Made by a program: the position numbers and the translations under genes | Notes under the pieces: generated by a model | What the model was told of the DNA's origin: nothing | Database searches by the model: none | Seen by the model: the letters and a program-made list of their open reading frames with translations, nothing else | In this document: one piece after another, positions 10,381 through 24,540 of the stretch | Position numbering within the stretch: the first letter of the stretch is position 1 | Layout: each line of letters opens with the position of its first letter | Assembly (NCBI GenBank): GCA_963082875.1 | Contig: OY720100.1 | Coordinates: 16,888,591 to 16,952,590 of the forward strand | DNA: 64,000 nucleotides | Direction of reading: 5' to 3' | Source: Corella eumyota | Taxonomy: Eukaryota > Chordata > Ascidiacea > Phlebobranchia > Corellidae

Positions 10381-13300
10381 GCTAGAGGCAATATAAAAAA
10401 TACCTCTAATTTTTGTTTTATTGAATATTTTCGTGAAATGTTTTATCTTGAATGTTAATTAGGTCAAGGCACATCTAATAAAATATTTAAATTTGAGTTT
10501 TGAAAATTTGTTAAATATTAATAAATTTGTCATAACTTTATTAATTATTAATATTTTTTGCTAATTTTTTTTAAATACGTTGTTTAGACTAATTGGGTTG
10601 TAATGGTATTACTCAAATTCGATTTAAAATTTTCAACTTTTTTGCAAATTTTTTTTGATAATACCAAAATGAGGTTAAGTGGGGGCGCTAGAGGCAATAT
10701 AAAAAATACCTCTAATTTTTGTTTTATTGAATATTTTCGTGAAATGTTTTATCTTGAATGTTAGTTAGGTCAAGGCACATCTAATAAAATATTTAAATTT
10801 GAGTTTTGAAAATTTGTTAAATATTAATAAATTTGTCATAACTTTATTAATAATCAATATTTTTTGCTAATTTTTTTTAAATACGTTGTTTAGACTAATT
10901 GGGTTGTAATGGTATTACTTAAATTCGATTTAAAATTTTCAACTTTTTTGCAAATTTTTTTTCATAATACCAAAATGAGGTTAAGTGGGGGCGCTAGAGG
11001 CAATATAAAAAATACCTCTAATTTTTGTTTTATTGAATATTTTCGTGAAATGTTTTATCTTGAATGTTAGTTAGGTCAAGGCACATCTAATAAAATATTT
11101 AAATTTGAGTTTTGAAAATTTGTTAAATATTAATAAATTTGTCATAACTGTATCAATTATTAATATTTTTTGCTAATTTTTTTAAAATACGTTGTTTAGA
11201 CTAATTGGGTTGTAATGGTATTACTTAAATTCGATTTAAAATTTTCAACTTTTTTGCAATTTTTTTTTTATATTCCCAAAATGAGGTTAAGTGGGGGCGC
11301 TAGAGGCAATATAAAAAATACCTCTAATTTTTGTTTTATTGAATATTTTCGTGAAATGTTTTATCTTGAATGTTAGTTAGGTCAAGGCACATCTAATAAA
11401 ATATTTAAATTTGAGTTTTGAAAATTTGTTAAATATTAATAAATTTGTCATAACTTTATTAATTATCAATATTTTTTGCTAATTTTTTTTAAATACGTTG
11501 TTTACACTAATTGGGTTGTAATGGTATTACTTAAATTCGATTTAAAATTTTCAACTTTTTTGCAAATTTTTTTTCATAATACCAAAATGAGGTTAAGTGG
11601 AGGCGCTAGAGGCAATATAAAAAATACCTCTAATTTTTGTTTTATTGAATATTTTCGTGAAATGTTTTATCTTGAATGTTAGTTAGGTCAAGGCACATCT
11701 AATAAAATATTTAAATTTGAGTTTTGAAAATTTGTTAAATATTAATAAATTTGTCATAACTGTATCAATTATTAATTGTTTTTGCTAATTTTTTTAAAAT
11801 ACGTTGTTTAGACTAATTGGGTTGTAATGGTATTACTTAAATTCGATTTAAAATTTTCAACTTTTTCGCAATTTTTTTTTCATATTCCCAAAATGAGGTT
11901 AAGTGGGGGGCGCTAGAGGCAATATAAAAAATACCTCTAATTTTTGTTTTATTGAATATTTTCGTGAAATGTTTTATCTTGAATGTTAATTAGGTCAAGG
12001 CACATCTAATAAAATATTTAAATTTGAGTTTTGAAAATTTGTTAAATATTAATAAATTTGTCATAACTTTATTAATTATTAATATTTTTTGCTAATTTTT
12101 TTTAAATACGTTGTTTAGACTAATTGGGTTGTAATGGTATTACTCAAATTCGATTTAAAATTTTCAACTTTTTTGCAAATTTTTTTTGATAATACCAAAA
12201 TGAGGTTAAGTGGGGGCGCTAGAGGCAATATAAAAAATACCTCTAATTTTTGTTTTATTGAATATTTTCGTGAAATGTTTTATCTTGAATGTTAGTTAGG
12301 TCAAGGCACATCTAATAAAATATTTAAATTTGAGTTTTGAAAATTTGTTAAATATTAATAAATTTGTCATAACTTTATTAATAATCAATATTTTTTGCTA
12401 ATTTTTTTTAAATACGTTGTTTAGACTAATTGGGTTGTAATGGTATTACTTAAATTCGATTTAAAATTTTCAACTTTTTTGCAAATTTTTTTTCATAATA
12501 CCAAAATGAGGTTAAGTGGGGGCGCTAGAGGCAATATAAAAAATACCTCTAATTTTTGTTTTATTGAATATTTTCGTGAAATGTTTTATCTTGAATGTTA
12601 GTTAGGTCAAGGCACATCTAATAAAATATTTAAATTTGAGTTTTGAAAATTTGTTAAATATTAATAAATTTGTCATAACTGTATCAATTATTAATATTTT
12701 TTGCTAATTTTTTTAAAATACGTTGTTTAGACTAATTGGGTTGTAATGGTATTACTTAAATTCGATTTAAAATTTTCAACTTTTTTGCAATTTTTTTTTT
12801 ATATTCCCAAAATGAGGTTAAGTGGGGGCGCTAGAGGCAATATAAAAAATACCTCTAATTTTTGTTTTATTGAATATTTTCGTGAAATGTTTTATCTTGA
12901 ATGTTAGTTAGGTCAAGGCACATCTAATAAAATATTTAAATTTGAGTTTTGAAAATTTGTTAAATATTAATAAATTTGTCATAACTTTATTAATTATCAA
13001 TATTTTTTGCTAATTTTTTTTAAATACGTTGTTTACACTAATTGGGTTGTAATGGTATTACTTAAATTCGATTTAAAATTTTCAACTTTTTTGCAAATTT
13101 TTTTTCATAATACCAAAATGAGGTTAAGTGGAGGCGCTAGAGGCAATATAAAAAATACCTCTAATTTTTGTTTTATTGAATATTTTCGTGAAATGTTTTA
13201 TCTTGAATGTTAGTTAGGTCAAGGCACATCTAATAAAATATTTAAATTTGAGTTTTGAAAATTTGTTAAATATTAATAAATTTGTCATAACTGTATCAAT

Positions 13301-13442
13301 TATTAATTGTTTTTGCTAATTTTTTTAAAATACGTTGTTTAGACTAATTGGGTTGTAATGGTATTACTTAAATTCGATTTAAAATTTTCAACTTTTTCGC
13401 AATTTTTTTTTCATATTCCCAAAATGAGGTTAAGTGGGGGGC
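10381..13442. repeat. Higher-order duplication: 5-monomer block in tandem (period 1531 bp)
   Basis: 10381-11911 and 11912-13442 appear identical through diagnostic variants: a TTTACACTAATTGG change, an AATTGTTTTTGC variant and the order of TTAATTAGG and TTAGTTAGG monomers. A partial third copy continues from 13443 for about three monomers, with some differences. The first block starts at a monomer lacking most of the G-rich segment (GTGGCTAGAGG). Confidence 0.85.
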
Positions 13443-16199
13443 GCTAGAGGCAATATAAAAAATACCTCTAATTTTTGTTTTATTGAATATTTTCGTGAAA
13501 TGTTTTATCTTGAATGTTAATTAGGTCAAGGCACATCTAATAAAATATTTAAATTTGAGTTTTGAAAATTTGTTAAATATTAATAAATTTGTCATAACTT
13601 TATCAATTATTAATATTTTTTGCTAATTTTTTTTAAATACGTTGTTTAGACTAATTGGGTTGTAATGGTATTACTCAAATTCGATTTAAAATTTTCAACT
13701 TTTTTGCAAATTTTTTTTGATAATACCAAAATGAGGTTAAGTGGGGGCGCTAGAGGCAATATAAAAAATACCTCTAATTTTTGTTTTATTGAATATTTTC
13801 GTGAAATGTTTTATCTTGAATGTTAGTTAGGTCAAGGCACATCTAATAAAATATTTAAATTTGAGTTTTGAAAATTTGTTAAATATTAATAAATTTGTCA
13901 TAACTTTATTAATAATCAATATTTTTTGCTAATTTTTTTTAAATACGTTGTTTAGACTAATTGGGTTGTAATGGTATTACTTAAATTCGATTTAAAATTT
14001 TCAACTTTTTTGCAAATTTTTTTTCATAATACCAAAATGAGGTTAAGTGGGGGCGCTAGAGGCAATATAAAAAATACCTCTAATTTTTGTTTTATTGAAT
14101 ATTTTCGTGAAATGTTTTATCTTGAATGTTAATTAGGTCAAGGCACATCTAATAAAATATTTAAATTTGAGTTTTGAAAATTTGTTAAATATTAATAAAT
14201 TTGTCATAACTGTATCAATTATTAATATTTTTTGCTAATTTTTTTAAAATACGTTGTTTAGACTAATTGGGTTGTAATGGTATTACTTAAATTCGATTTA
14301 AAATTTTCAACTTTTTTGCAAATTTTTTTTCATAATACCAAAATGAGGTTAAGTGGGGGGCGCTAGAGGCAATATAAAAAATACCTCTAATTTTTGTTTT
14401 ATTGAATATTTTCGTGAAATGTTTTATCTTGAATGTTAGTTAGGTCAAGGCACATCTAATAAAATATTTAAATTTGAGTTTTGAAAATTTGTTAAATATT
14501 AATAAATTTGTCATAACTGTATCAATTATTAATATTTTTTGCTAATTTTTTTAAAATACGTTGTTTAGACTAATTGGGTTGTAATGGTATTACTTAAATT
14601 CGATTTAAAATTTTCAACTTTTTTGCAAATTTTTTTTCATAATACCAAAATGAGGTTAAGTGGGGGGCGCTAGAGGCAATATAAAAAATACCTCTAATTT
14701 TTGTTTTATTGAATATTTTCGTGAAATGTTTTATCTTAAATGTTAGTTAGGTCAAGGCACATCTAATAAAATATTTAAATTTGAGTTTTGAAAATTTGTT
14801 AAATATTAATAAATTTGTCATAACTTTATTAATTATCAATATTTTTTGCTAATTTTTTTTAAATACGTTGTTTAGACTAATTGGGTTGTAATGGTATTAC
14901 TTAAATTCGATTTAAAATTTTCAACTTTTTTGCAAATTTTTTTTCATAATACCAAAATGAGGTTAAGTGGGGGCGCTAGAGGCAATATAAAAAATAGCTC
15001 TAATTTTTGTTTTATTGAATATTTTCGTGAAATGTTTTATCTTGAATGTTAGTTAGGTCAAGGCACATCTAATAGAATATTTAAATTTGAGTTTTGAAAA
15101 TTTGTTAAATATTAATAAATTTGTCATAACTGTATCAATTATTAATTGTTTTTGCTAATTTTTTTAAAATACTTTGTTTAGACTAATTGGGTTGTAATGG
15201 TATTACTTAAATTCGATTTAAAATTTTCAACTTTTTCGCAATTTTTTTTTCATATTCCCAAAATGAGGTTAAGTGGGGGGCGCTAGAGGCAATATAAAAA
15301 ATACCTCTAATTTTTGTTTTATTGAATATTTTCGTGAAATGTTTTATCTTGAATGTTAGTTAGGTCAAGGCACATCTAATAAAATATTAAATTTTGAGTT
15401 TTGAAAATTTGTTAAATATTAATAAATTTGTCATAACTTTATTAATAATCAATATTTTTTGCTAATTTTTTTAAAATACGTTGTTTAGACTAATTGGGTT
15501 GTAATGGTATTACACAAATTCGATTTAAAATTTTCAACTTTTTTGCAAATTTTTTTTGATAATACCAAAATGAGGTTAAGTGGGGGCGCTAGAGGCAATA
15601 TAAAAAATAGCTCTAATTTTTGTTTTATTGAATATTTTCGTGAAATGTTTTATCTTGAATGTTAGTTAGGTCAAGGCACATCTAATAAAATATTTAAATT
15701 TGAGTTTTGAAAATTTGTTAAATATTAATAAATTTGTCATAACTTTATCAATTATTAATATTTTTTGCTAATTTTTTTAAAATACGTTGTTTAGACTAAT
15801 TGGGTTGTAATGGTATTACTTAAATTTGATTTAAAATTTTCAACTTTTTCGCAATTTTTTTTCATATTTCCAAAATGAGGTTAAGTGGGTGACGCTAGAG
15901 GCAATATAAAAAATACCTCTAATTTTTGTTTTATTAAATATTTTCGTGAAATGTTTTATCTTGAATGTTAATTAGGTCAAGGCACATCTAATAATATATT
16001 TAAATTTGAGTTTTGAAAATTTGTTAAATATTAATAAATTTGTCATAACTTTATTAATTATTAATATTTTTTGCTAATTTTTTTTAAATACGTTGTTTAG
16101 ACTAATTGGGTTGTAATGGTATTACTCAAATTCGATTTAAAATTTTCAACTTTTTTGCAAATTTTTTTTGATAATACCAAAATGAGGTTAAGTGGGGGC

Positions 16200-19100
16200 G
16201 CTAGAGGCAATATAAAAAATACCTCTAATTTTTGTTTTATTGAATATTTTCGTGAAATGTTTTATCTTGAATGTTAATTAGGTCAAGGCACATCTAATAA
16301 AATATTTAAATTTGAGTTTTGAAAATTTGTTAAATATTAATAAATTTGTCATAACTTTATTAATTATTAATATTTTTTGCTAATTTTTTTTAAATACGTT
16401 GTTTAGACTAATTGGGTTGTAATGGTATTACTCAAATTCGATTTAAAATTTTCAACTTTTTTGCAAATTTTTTTTGATAATACCAAAATGAGGTTAAGTG
16501 GGGGCGCTAGAGGCAATATAAAAAATACCTCTAATTTTTGTTTTATTGAATATTTTCGTAAAATGTTTTATCTTGAATGTTAGTTAGGTCAAGGCACATC
16601 TAATAAAATATTTAAATTTGAGTTTTGAAAATTTGTTAAATATTAATAAATTTGTCATAACTTTATTAATAATCAATATTTTTTGCTAATTTTTTTTAAA
16701 TACGTTGTTTAGACTAATTGGGTTGTAATGGTATTACTTAAATTCGATTTAAAATTTTCAACTTTTTTGCAAATTTTTTTTCATAATACCAAAATGAGGT
16801 TAAGTGGGGGCGCTAGATGCAATATAAAAAATACCTCTAATTTTTGTTTTATTGAATATTTTCGTGAAATGTTTTATCTTGAATGTTAGTTAGGTCAAGG
16901 CACATCTAATAAAATATTTAAATTTGAGTTTTGAAAATTTGTTAAATATTAATAAATTTGTCATAACTGTATCAATTATTAATATTTTTTGCTAATTTTT
17001 TTAAAATACGTTGTTTAGACTAATTGGGTTGTAATGGTATTACTTAAATTCGATTTAAAATTTTCAACTTTTTCGCAATTTTTTTTTTATATTCCCAAAA
17101 TGAGGTTAAGTGGGGGCGCTAGAGGCAATATAAAAAATACCTCTAATTTTTGTTTTATTGAATATTTTCGTGAAATGTTTTATCTTGAATGTTAGTTAGG
17201 TCAAGGCACATCTAATAAAATATTTAAATTTGAGTTTTGAAAATTTGTTAAATATTAATAAATTTGTCATAACTTTATTAATTATCAATATTTTTTGCTA
17301 ATTTTTTTTAAATACGTTGTTTACACTAATTGGGTTGTAATAGTATTACTTAAATTCGATTTAAAATTTTCAACTTTTTTGCAAATTTTTTTTCATAATA
17401 CCAAAATGAGGTTAAGTGGGGGCGCTAGAGGCAATATAAAAAATACCTCTAATTTTTGTTTTATTGAATATTTTCGTGAAATGTTTTATCTTGAATGTTA
17501 GTTAGGTCAAGGCACATCTAATAAAATATTTAAATTTGAGTTTTGAAAATTTGTTAAATATTAATAAATTTGTCATAACTGTATCAATTATTAATTGTTT
17601 TTGCTAATTTTTTTAAAATACGTTGTTTAGACTAATTGGGTTGTAATGGTATTACTTAAATTCGATTTAAAATTTTCAACTTTTTCGCAATTTTTTTTTC
17701 ATATTCCCAAAATGAGGTTAAGTGGGGGGCGCTAGAGGCAATATAAAAAATACCTCTAATTTTTGTTTTATTGAATATTTTCGTGAAATGTTTTATCTTG
17801 AATGTTAATTAGGTCAAGGCACATCTAATAAAATATTTAAATTTGAGTTTTGAAAATTTGTTAAATATTAATAAATTTGTCATAACTTTATCAATTATTA
17901 ATATTTTTTGCTAATTTTTTTTAAATACGTTGTTTAGACTAATTGGGTTGTAATGGTATTACTCAAATTCGATTTAAAATTTTCAACTTTTTTGCAAATT
18001 TTTTTTGATAATACCAAAATGAGGTTAAGTGGGGGCGCTAGAGGCAATATAAAAAATACCTCTAATTTTTGTTTTATTGAATATTTTCGTGAAATGTTTT
18101 ATCTTGAATGTTAGTTAGGTCAAGGCACATCTAATAAAATATTTAAATTTGAGTTTTGAAAATTTGTTAAATATTAATAAATTTGTCATAACTTTATTAA
18201 TAATCAATATTTTTTGCTAATTTTTTTTAAATACGTTGTTTAGACTAATTGGGTTGTAATGGTATTACTTAAATTCGATTTAAAATTTTCAACTTTTTTG
18301 CAAATTTTTTTTCATAATACCAAAATGAGGTTAAGTGGGGGCGCTAGAGGCAATATAAAAAATACCTCTAATTTTTGTTTTATTGAATATTTTCGTGAAA
18401 TGTTTTATCTTGAATGTTAGTTAGGTCAAGGCACATCTAATAAAATATTTAAATTTGAGTTTTGAAAATTTGTTAAATATTAATAAATTTGTCATAACTG
18501 TATCAATTATTAATATTTTTTGCTAATTTTTTTAAAATACGTTGTTTAGACTAATTGGGTTGTAATGGTATTACTTAAATTCGATTTAAAATTTTCAACT
18601 TTTTTGCAAATTTTTTTTCATAATACCAAAATGAGGTTAAGTGGGGGGCGCTAGAGGCAATATAAAAAATACCTCTAATTTTTGTTTTATTGAATATTTT
18701 CGTGAAATGTTTTATCTTGAATGTTAGTTAGGTCAAGGCACATCTAATAAAATATTTAAATTTGAGTTTTGAAAATTTGTTAAATATTAATAAATTTGTC
18801 ATAACTGTATCAATTATTAATATTTTTTGCTAATTTTTTTAAAATACGTTGTTTAGACTAATTGGGTTGTAATGGTATTACTTAAATTCGATTTAAAATT
18901 TTCAACTTTTTTGCAAATTTTTTTTCATAATACCAAAATGAGGTTAAGTGGGGGGCGCTAGAGGCAATATAAAAAATAGCTCTAATTTTTGTTTTATTGA
19001 ATATTTTCGTGAAATGTTTTATCTTGAATGTTAGTTAGGTCAAGGCACATCTAATAAAATATTTAAATTTGAGTTTTGAAAATTTGTTAAATATTAATAA

Positions 19101-22100
19101 ATTTGTCATAACTTTATCAATTATTAATATTTTTTGCTAATTTTTTTAAAATACGTTGTTTAGACTAATTGGGTTGTAATGGTATTACTTAAATTTGATT
19201 TAAAATTTTCAACTTTTTCGCAATTTTTTTTCATATTTCCAAAATGAGGTTAAGTGGGTGACGCTAGAGGCAATATAAAAAATACCTCTAATTTTTGTTT
19301 TATTAAATATTTTCGTGAAATGTTTTATCTTGAATGTTAATTAGGTCAAGGCACATCTAATAGTATATTTAAATTTGAGTTTTGAAAATTTGTTAAATAT
19401 TAATAAATTTGTCATAACTTTATTAATTATTAATATTTTTTGCTAATTTTTTTTAAATACGTTGTTTAGACTAATTGGGTTGTAATGGTATTACTCAAAT
19501 TCGATTTAAAATTTTCAACTTTTTTGCAAATTTTTTTTGATAATACCAAAATGAGGTTAAGTGGGGGCGCTAGAGGCAATATAAAAAATACCTCTAATTT
19601 TTGTTTTATTGAATATTTTCGTGAAATGTTTTATCTTGAATGTTAGTTAGGTCAAGGCACATCTAATAAAATATTTAAATTTGAGTTTTGAAAATTTGTT
19701 AAATATTAATAAATTTGTCATAACTTTATCAATTATTAATATTTTTTGCTATTTTTTTAAAAATACGTTGTTTAGACTAATTGAGTTGTAATGGTATTAT
19801 TTAAATTTGATTTAAAATTTTCAACTTCTTCGCAATTTTTTTTTCATATTTCCAAAATGAGGTTAAGTGGGGGGCGCTAGAGGCAATATAAAAAATACCT
19901 CTAATTTTTGTTTTATTGAATATTTTCGTGAAATGTTTTATCTTGAATGTTAATTAGGTCAAGGCACATCTAATAAAATATTTAAATTTAAGTTTTGAAA
20001 ATTTGTTAAATATTAATAAATTTGTCATAACTTTATTAATTATTAATGTTTTTTGCTAATTTTTTTAAATACGTTGTTTAGACTAATTGGGTTGTAATGG
20101 TATTACTTAAATTCGATTTAAAATTTTCAACTTTTTTGCAAATTTTTTTTCATAATACCAAAATGAGGTTAAGTGGGGGCGCTAGAGGCAATATAAAAAA
20201 TACCTCTAATTTTTGTTTTATTGAATATTTTCGTGAAATGTTTTATCTTGAATGTTAGTTAGGTCAAGGCACATCTAATAAAATATTTAAATTTGAGTTT
20301 TGAAAATTTGTTAAATATTAATAAATTTGTCATAACTGTATCAATTATTAATATTTTTTGCTAATTTTTTTAAAATACGTTGTTTAGACTAATTGGGTTG
20401 TAATGGTATTACTTAAATTCGATTTAAAATTTTCAACTTTTTTGCAAATTTTTTTTCATAATACCAAAATGAGGTTAAGTGGGGGGCGCTAGAGGCAATA
20501 TAAAAAATACCTCTAATTTTTGTTTTATTGAATATTTTCGTGAAATGTTTTATCTTAAATGTTAGTTAGGTCAAGGCACATCTAATAAAATATTTAAATT
20601 TGAGTTTTGAAAATTTGTTAAATATTAATAAATTTGTCATAACTTTATTAATTATCAATATTTTTTGCTAATTTTTTTTAAATACGTTGTTTAGACTAAT
20701 TGGGTTGTAATGGTATTACTTAAATTTGATTTAAAATTTTCAACTTTTTCGCAATTTTTTTTCATATTTCCAAAATGAGGTTAAGTGGGTGACGCTAGAG
20801 GCAATATAAAAAATACCTCTAATTTTTGTTTTATTAAATATTTTCGTGAAATGTTTTATCTTGAATGTTAATTAGGTCAAGGCACATCTAATAATATATT
20901 TAAATTTGAGTTTTGAAAATTTGTTAAATATTAATAAATTTGTCATAACTTTATTAATTATTAATATTTTTTGCTAATTTTTTTTAAATACGTTGTTTAG
21001 ACTAATTGGGTTGTAATGGTATTACTCAAATTCGATTTAAAATTTTCAACTTTTTTGCAAATTTTTTTTGATAATACCAAAATGAGGTTAAGTGGGGGCG
21101 CTAGAGGCAATATAAAAAATACCTCTAATTTTTGTTTTATTGAATATTTTCGTGAAATGTTTTATCTTGAATGTTAGTTAGGTCAAGGCACATCTAATAA
21201 AATATTTAAATTTGAGTTTTGAAAATTTGTTAAATATTAATAAATTTGTCATAACTTTATTAATTATCAATATTTTTTGCTAATTTTTTTTAAATACGTT
21301 GTTTAGACTAATTGGGTTGTAATGGTATTACTTAAATTCGATTTAAAATTTTCAACTTTTTTGCAAATTTTTTTTCATAATACCAAAATGAGGTTAAGTG
21401 GCTAGAGGCAATATAAAAAATACCTCTAATTTTTGTTTTATTGAATATTTTCGTGAAATGTTTTATCTTGAATGTTAATTAGGTCAAGGCACATCTAATA
21501 AAATATTTAAATTTGAGTTTTGAAAATTTGTTAAATATTAATAAATTTGTCATAACTTTATTAATTATTAATATTTTTTGCTAATTTTTTTTAAATACGT
21601 TGTTTAGACTAATTGGGTTGTAATGGTATTACTCAAATTCGATTTAAAATTTTCAACTTTTTTGCAAATTTTTTTTGATAATACCAAAATGAGGTTAAGT
21701 GGGGGCGCTAGAGGCAATATAAAAAATACCTCTAATTTTTGTTTTATTGAATATTTTCGTGAAATGTTTTATCTTGAATGTTAGTTAGGTCAAGGCACAT
21801 CTAATAAAATATTTAAATTTGAGTTTTGAAAATTTGTTAAATATTAATAAATTTGTCATAACTTTATTAATAATCAATATTTTTTGCTAATTTTTTTTAA
21901 ATACGTTGTTTAGACTAATTGGGTTGTAATGGTATTACTTAAATTCGATTTAAAATTTTCAACTTTTTTGCAAATTTTTTTTCATAATACCAAAATGAGG
22001 TTAAGTGGGGGCGCTAGATGCAATATAAAAAATACCTCTAATTTTTGTTTTATTGAATATTTTCGTGAAATGTTTTATCTTGAATGTTAGTTAGGTCAAG

Positions 22101-24176
22101 GCACATCTAATAAAATATTTAAATTTGAGTTTTGAAAATTTGTTAAATATTAATAAATTTGTCATAACTGTATCAATTATTAATATTTTTTGCTAATTTT
22201 TTTAAAATACGTTGTTTAGACTAATTGGGTTGTAATGGTATTACTTAAATTCGATTTAAAATTTTCAACTTTTTCGCAATTTTTTTTTTATATTCCCAAA
22301 ATGAGGTTAAGTGGGGGCGCTAGAGGCAATATAAAAAATACCTCTAATTTTTGTTTTATTGAATATTTTCGTGAAATGTTTTATCTTGAATGTTAGTTAG
22401 GTCAAGGCACATCTAATAAAATATTTAAATTTGAGTTTTGAAAATTTGTTAAATATTAATAAATTTGTCATAACTTTATTAATTATCAATATTTTTTGCT
22501 AATTTTTTTTAAATACGTTGTTTACACTAATTGGGTTGTAATAGTATTACTTAAATTCGATTTAAAATTTTCAACTTTTTTGCAAATTTTTTTTCATAAT
22601 ACCAAAATGAGGTTAAGTGGGGGCGCTAGAGGCAATATAAAAAATACCTCTAATTTTTGTTTTATTGAATATTTTCGTGAAATGTTTTATCTTGAATGTT
22701 AGTTAGGTCAAGGCACATCTAATAAAATATTTAAATTTGAGTTTTGAAAATTTGTTAAATATTAATAAATTTGTCATAACTGTATCAATTATTAATTGTT
22801 TTTGCTAATTTTTTTAAAATACGTTGTTTAGACTAATTGGGTTGTAATGGTATTACTTAAATTCGATTTAAAATTTTCAACTTTTTCGCAATTTTTTTTT
22901 CATATTCCCAAAATGAGGTTAAGTGGGGGGCGCTAGAGGCAATATAAAAAATACCTCTAATTTTTGTTTTATTGAATATTTTCGTGAAATGTTTTATCTT
23001 GAATGTTAATTAGGTCAAGGCACATCTAATAAAATATTTAAATTTGAGTTTTGAAAATTTGTTAAATATTAATAAATTTGTCATAACTTTATCAATTATT
23101 AATATTTTTTGCTAATTTTTTTTAAATACGTTGTTTAGACTAATTGGGTTGTAATGGTATTACTCAAATTCGATTTAAAATTTTCAACTTTTTTGCAAAT
23201 TTTTTTTGATAATACCAAAATGAGGTTAAGTGGGGGCGCTAGAGGCAATATAAAAAATACCTCTAATTTTTGTTTTATTGAATATTTTCGTGAAATGTTT
23301 TATCTTGAATGTTAGTTAGGTCAAGGCACATCTAATAAAATATTTAAATTTGAGTTTTGAAAATTTGTTAAATATTAATAAATTTGTCATAACTTTATTA
23401 ATAATCAATATTTTTTGCTAATTTTTTTTAAATACGTTGTTTAGACTAATTGGGTTGTAATGGTATTACTTAAATTCGATTTAAAATTTTCAACTTTTTT
23501 GCAAATTTTTTTTCATAATACCAAAATGAGGTTAAGTGGGGGCGCTAGAGGCAATATAAAAAATACCTCTAATTTTTGTTTTATTGAATATTTTCGTGAA
23601 ATGTTTTATCTTGAATGTTAGTTAGGTCAAGGCACATCTAATAAAATATTTAAATTTGAGTTTTGAAAATTTGTTAAATATTAATAAATTTGTCATAACT
23701 GTATCAATTATTAATATTTTTTGCTAATTTTTTTAAAATACGTTGTTTAGACTAATTGGGTTGTAATGGTATTACTTAAATTCGATTTAAAATTTTCAAC
23801 TTTTTTGCAAATTTTTTTTCATAATACCAAAATGAGGTTAAGTGGGGGGCGCTAGAGGCAATATAAAAAATACCTCTAATTTTTGTTTTATTGAATATTT
23901 TCGTGAAATGTTTTATCTTGAATGTTAGTTAGGTCAAGGCACATCTAATAAAATATTTAAATTTGAGTTTTGAAAATTTGTTAAATATTAATAAATTTGT
24001 CATAACTGTATCAATTATTAATATTTTTTGCTAATTTTTTTAAAATACGTTGTTTAGACTAATTGGGTTGTAATGGTATTACTTAAATTCGATTTAAAAT
24101 TTTCAACTTTTTTGCAAATTTTTTTTCATAATACCAAAATGAGGTTAAGTGGGGGGCGCTAGAGGCAATATAAAAA
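16200..24176. repeat. Higher-order duplication at 17-monomer spacing (5201 bp)
   Basis: About 16200-18975 repeats at about 21401-24176. Shared rare variants include GCGCTAGATGC (16811 and 22012), ATAGTATTAC and TTTACACTAATTGG. I saw a one-base difference (CGTAAAATG against CGTGAAATG). Each copy covers about nine monomers, with other monomers between. The second copy begins at the same G-segment-deletion breakpoint seen at 10381. Confidence 0.75.
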
Positions 24177-24540
24177 ATACCTCTAATTTTTGTTTTATTG
24201 AATATTTTCGTGAAATGTTTTATCTTGAATGTTAGTTAGGTCAAGGCACATCTAATAAAATATTTAAATTTGAGTTTTGAAAATTTGTTAAATATTAATA
24301 AATTTGTCATAACTTTATTAATTATCAATATTTTTTGCTAATTTTTTTTAAATACGTTGTTTAGACTAATTGGGTTGTAATGGTATTACTTAAATTCGAT
24401 TTAAAATTTTCAACTTTTTTGCAAATTTTTTTTCATAATACCAAAATGAGGTTAAGTGGGGGCGCTAGAGGCAATATAAAAAATACCTCTAATTTTTGTT
24501 TTATTGAATATTTTCGTGAAATGTTTTATCTTGAATGTTA

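Noticed and set aside
11476-11682. 68-codon ORFs in satellite monomers (also 13007, 17295, 22496)
   Set aside because: They appear only in monomers with the TTTACACTAA variant, repeat because of block duplication, and are interrupted in most other monomers.
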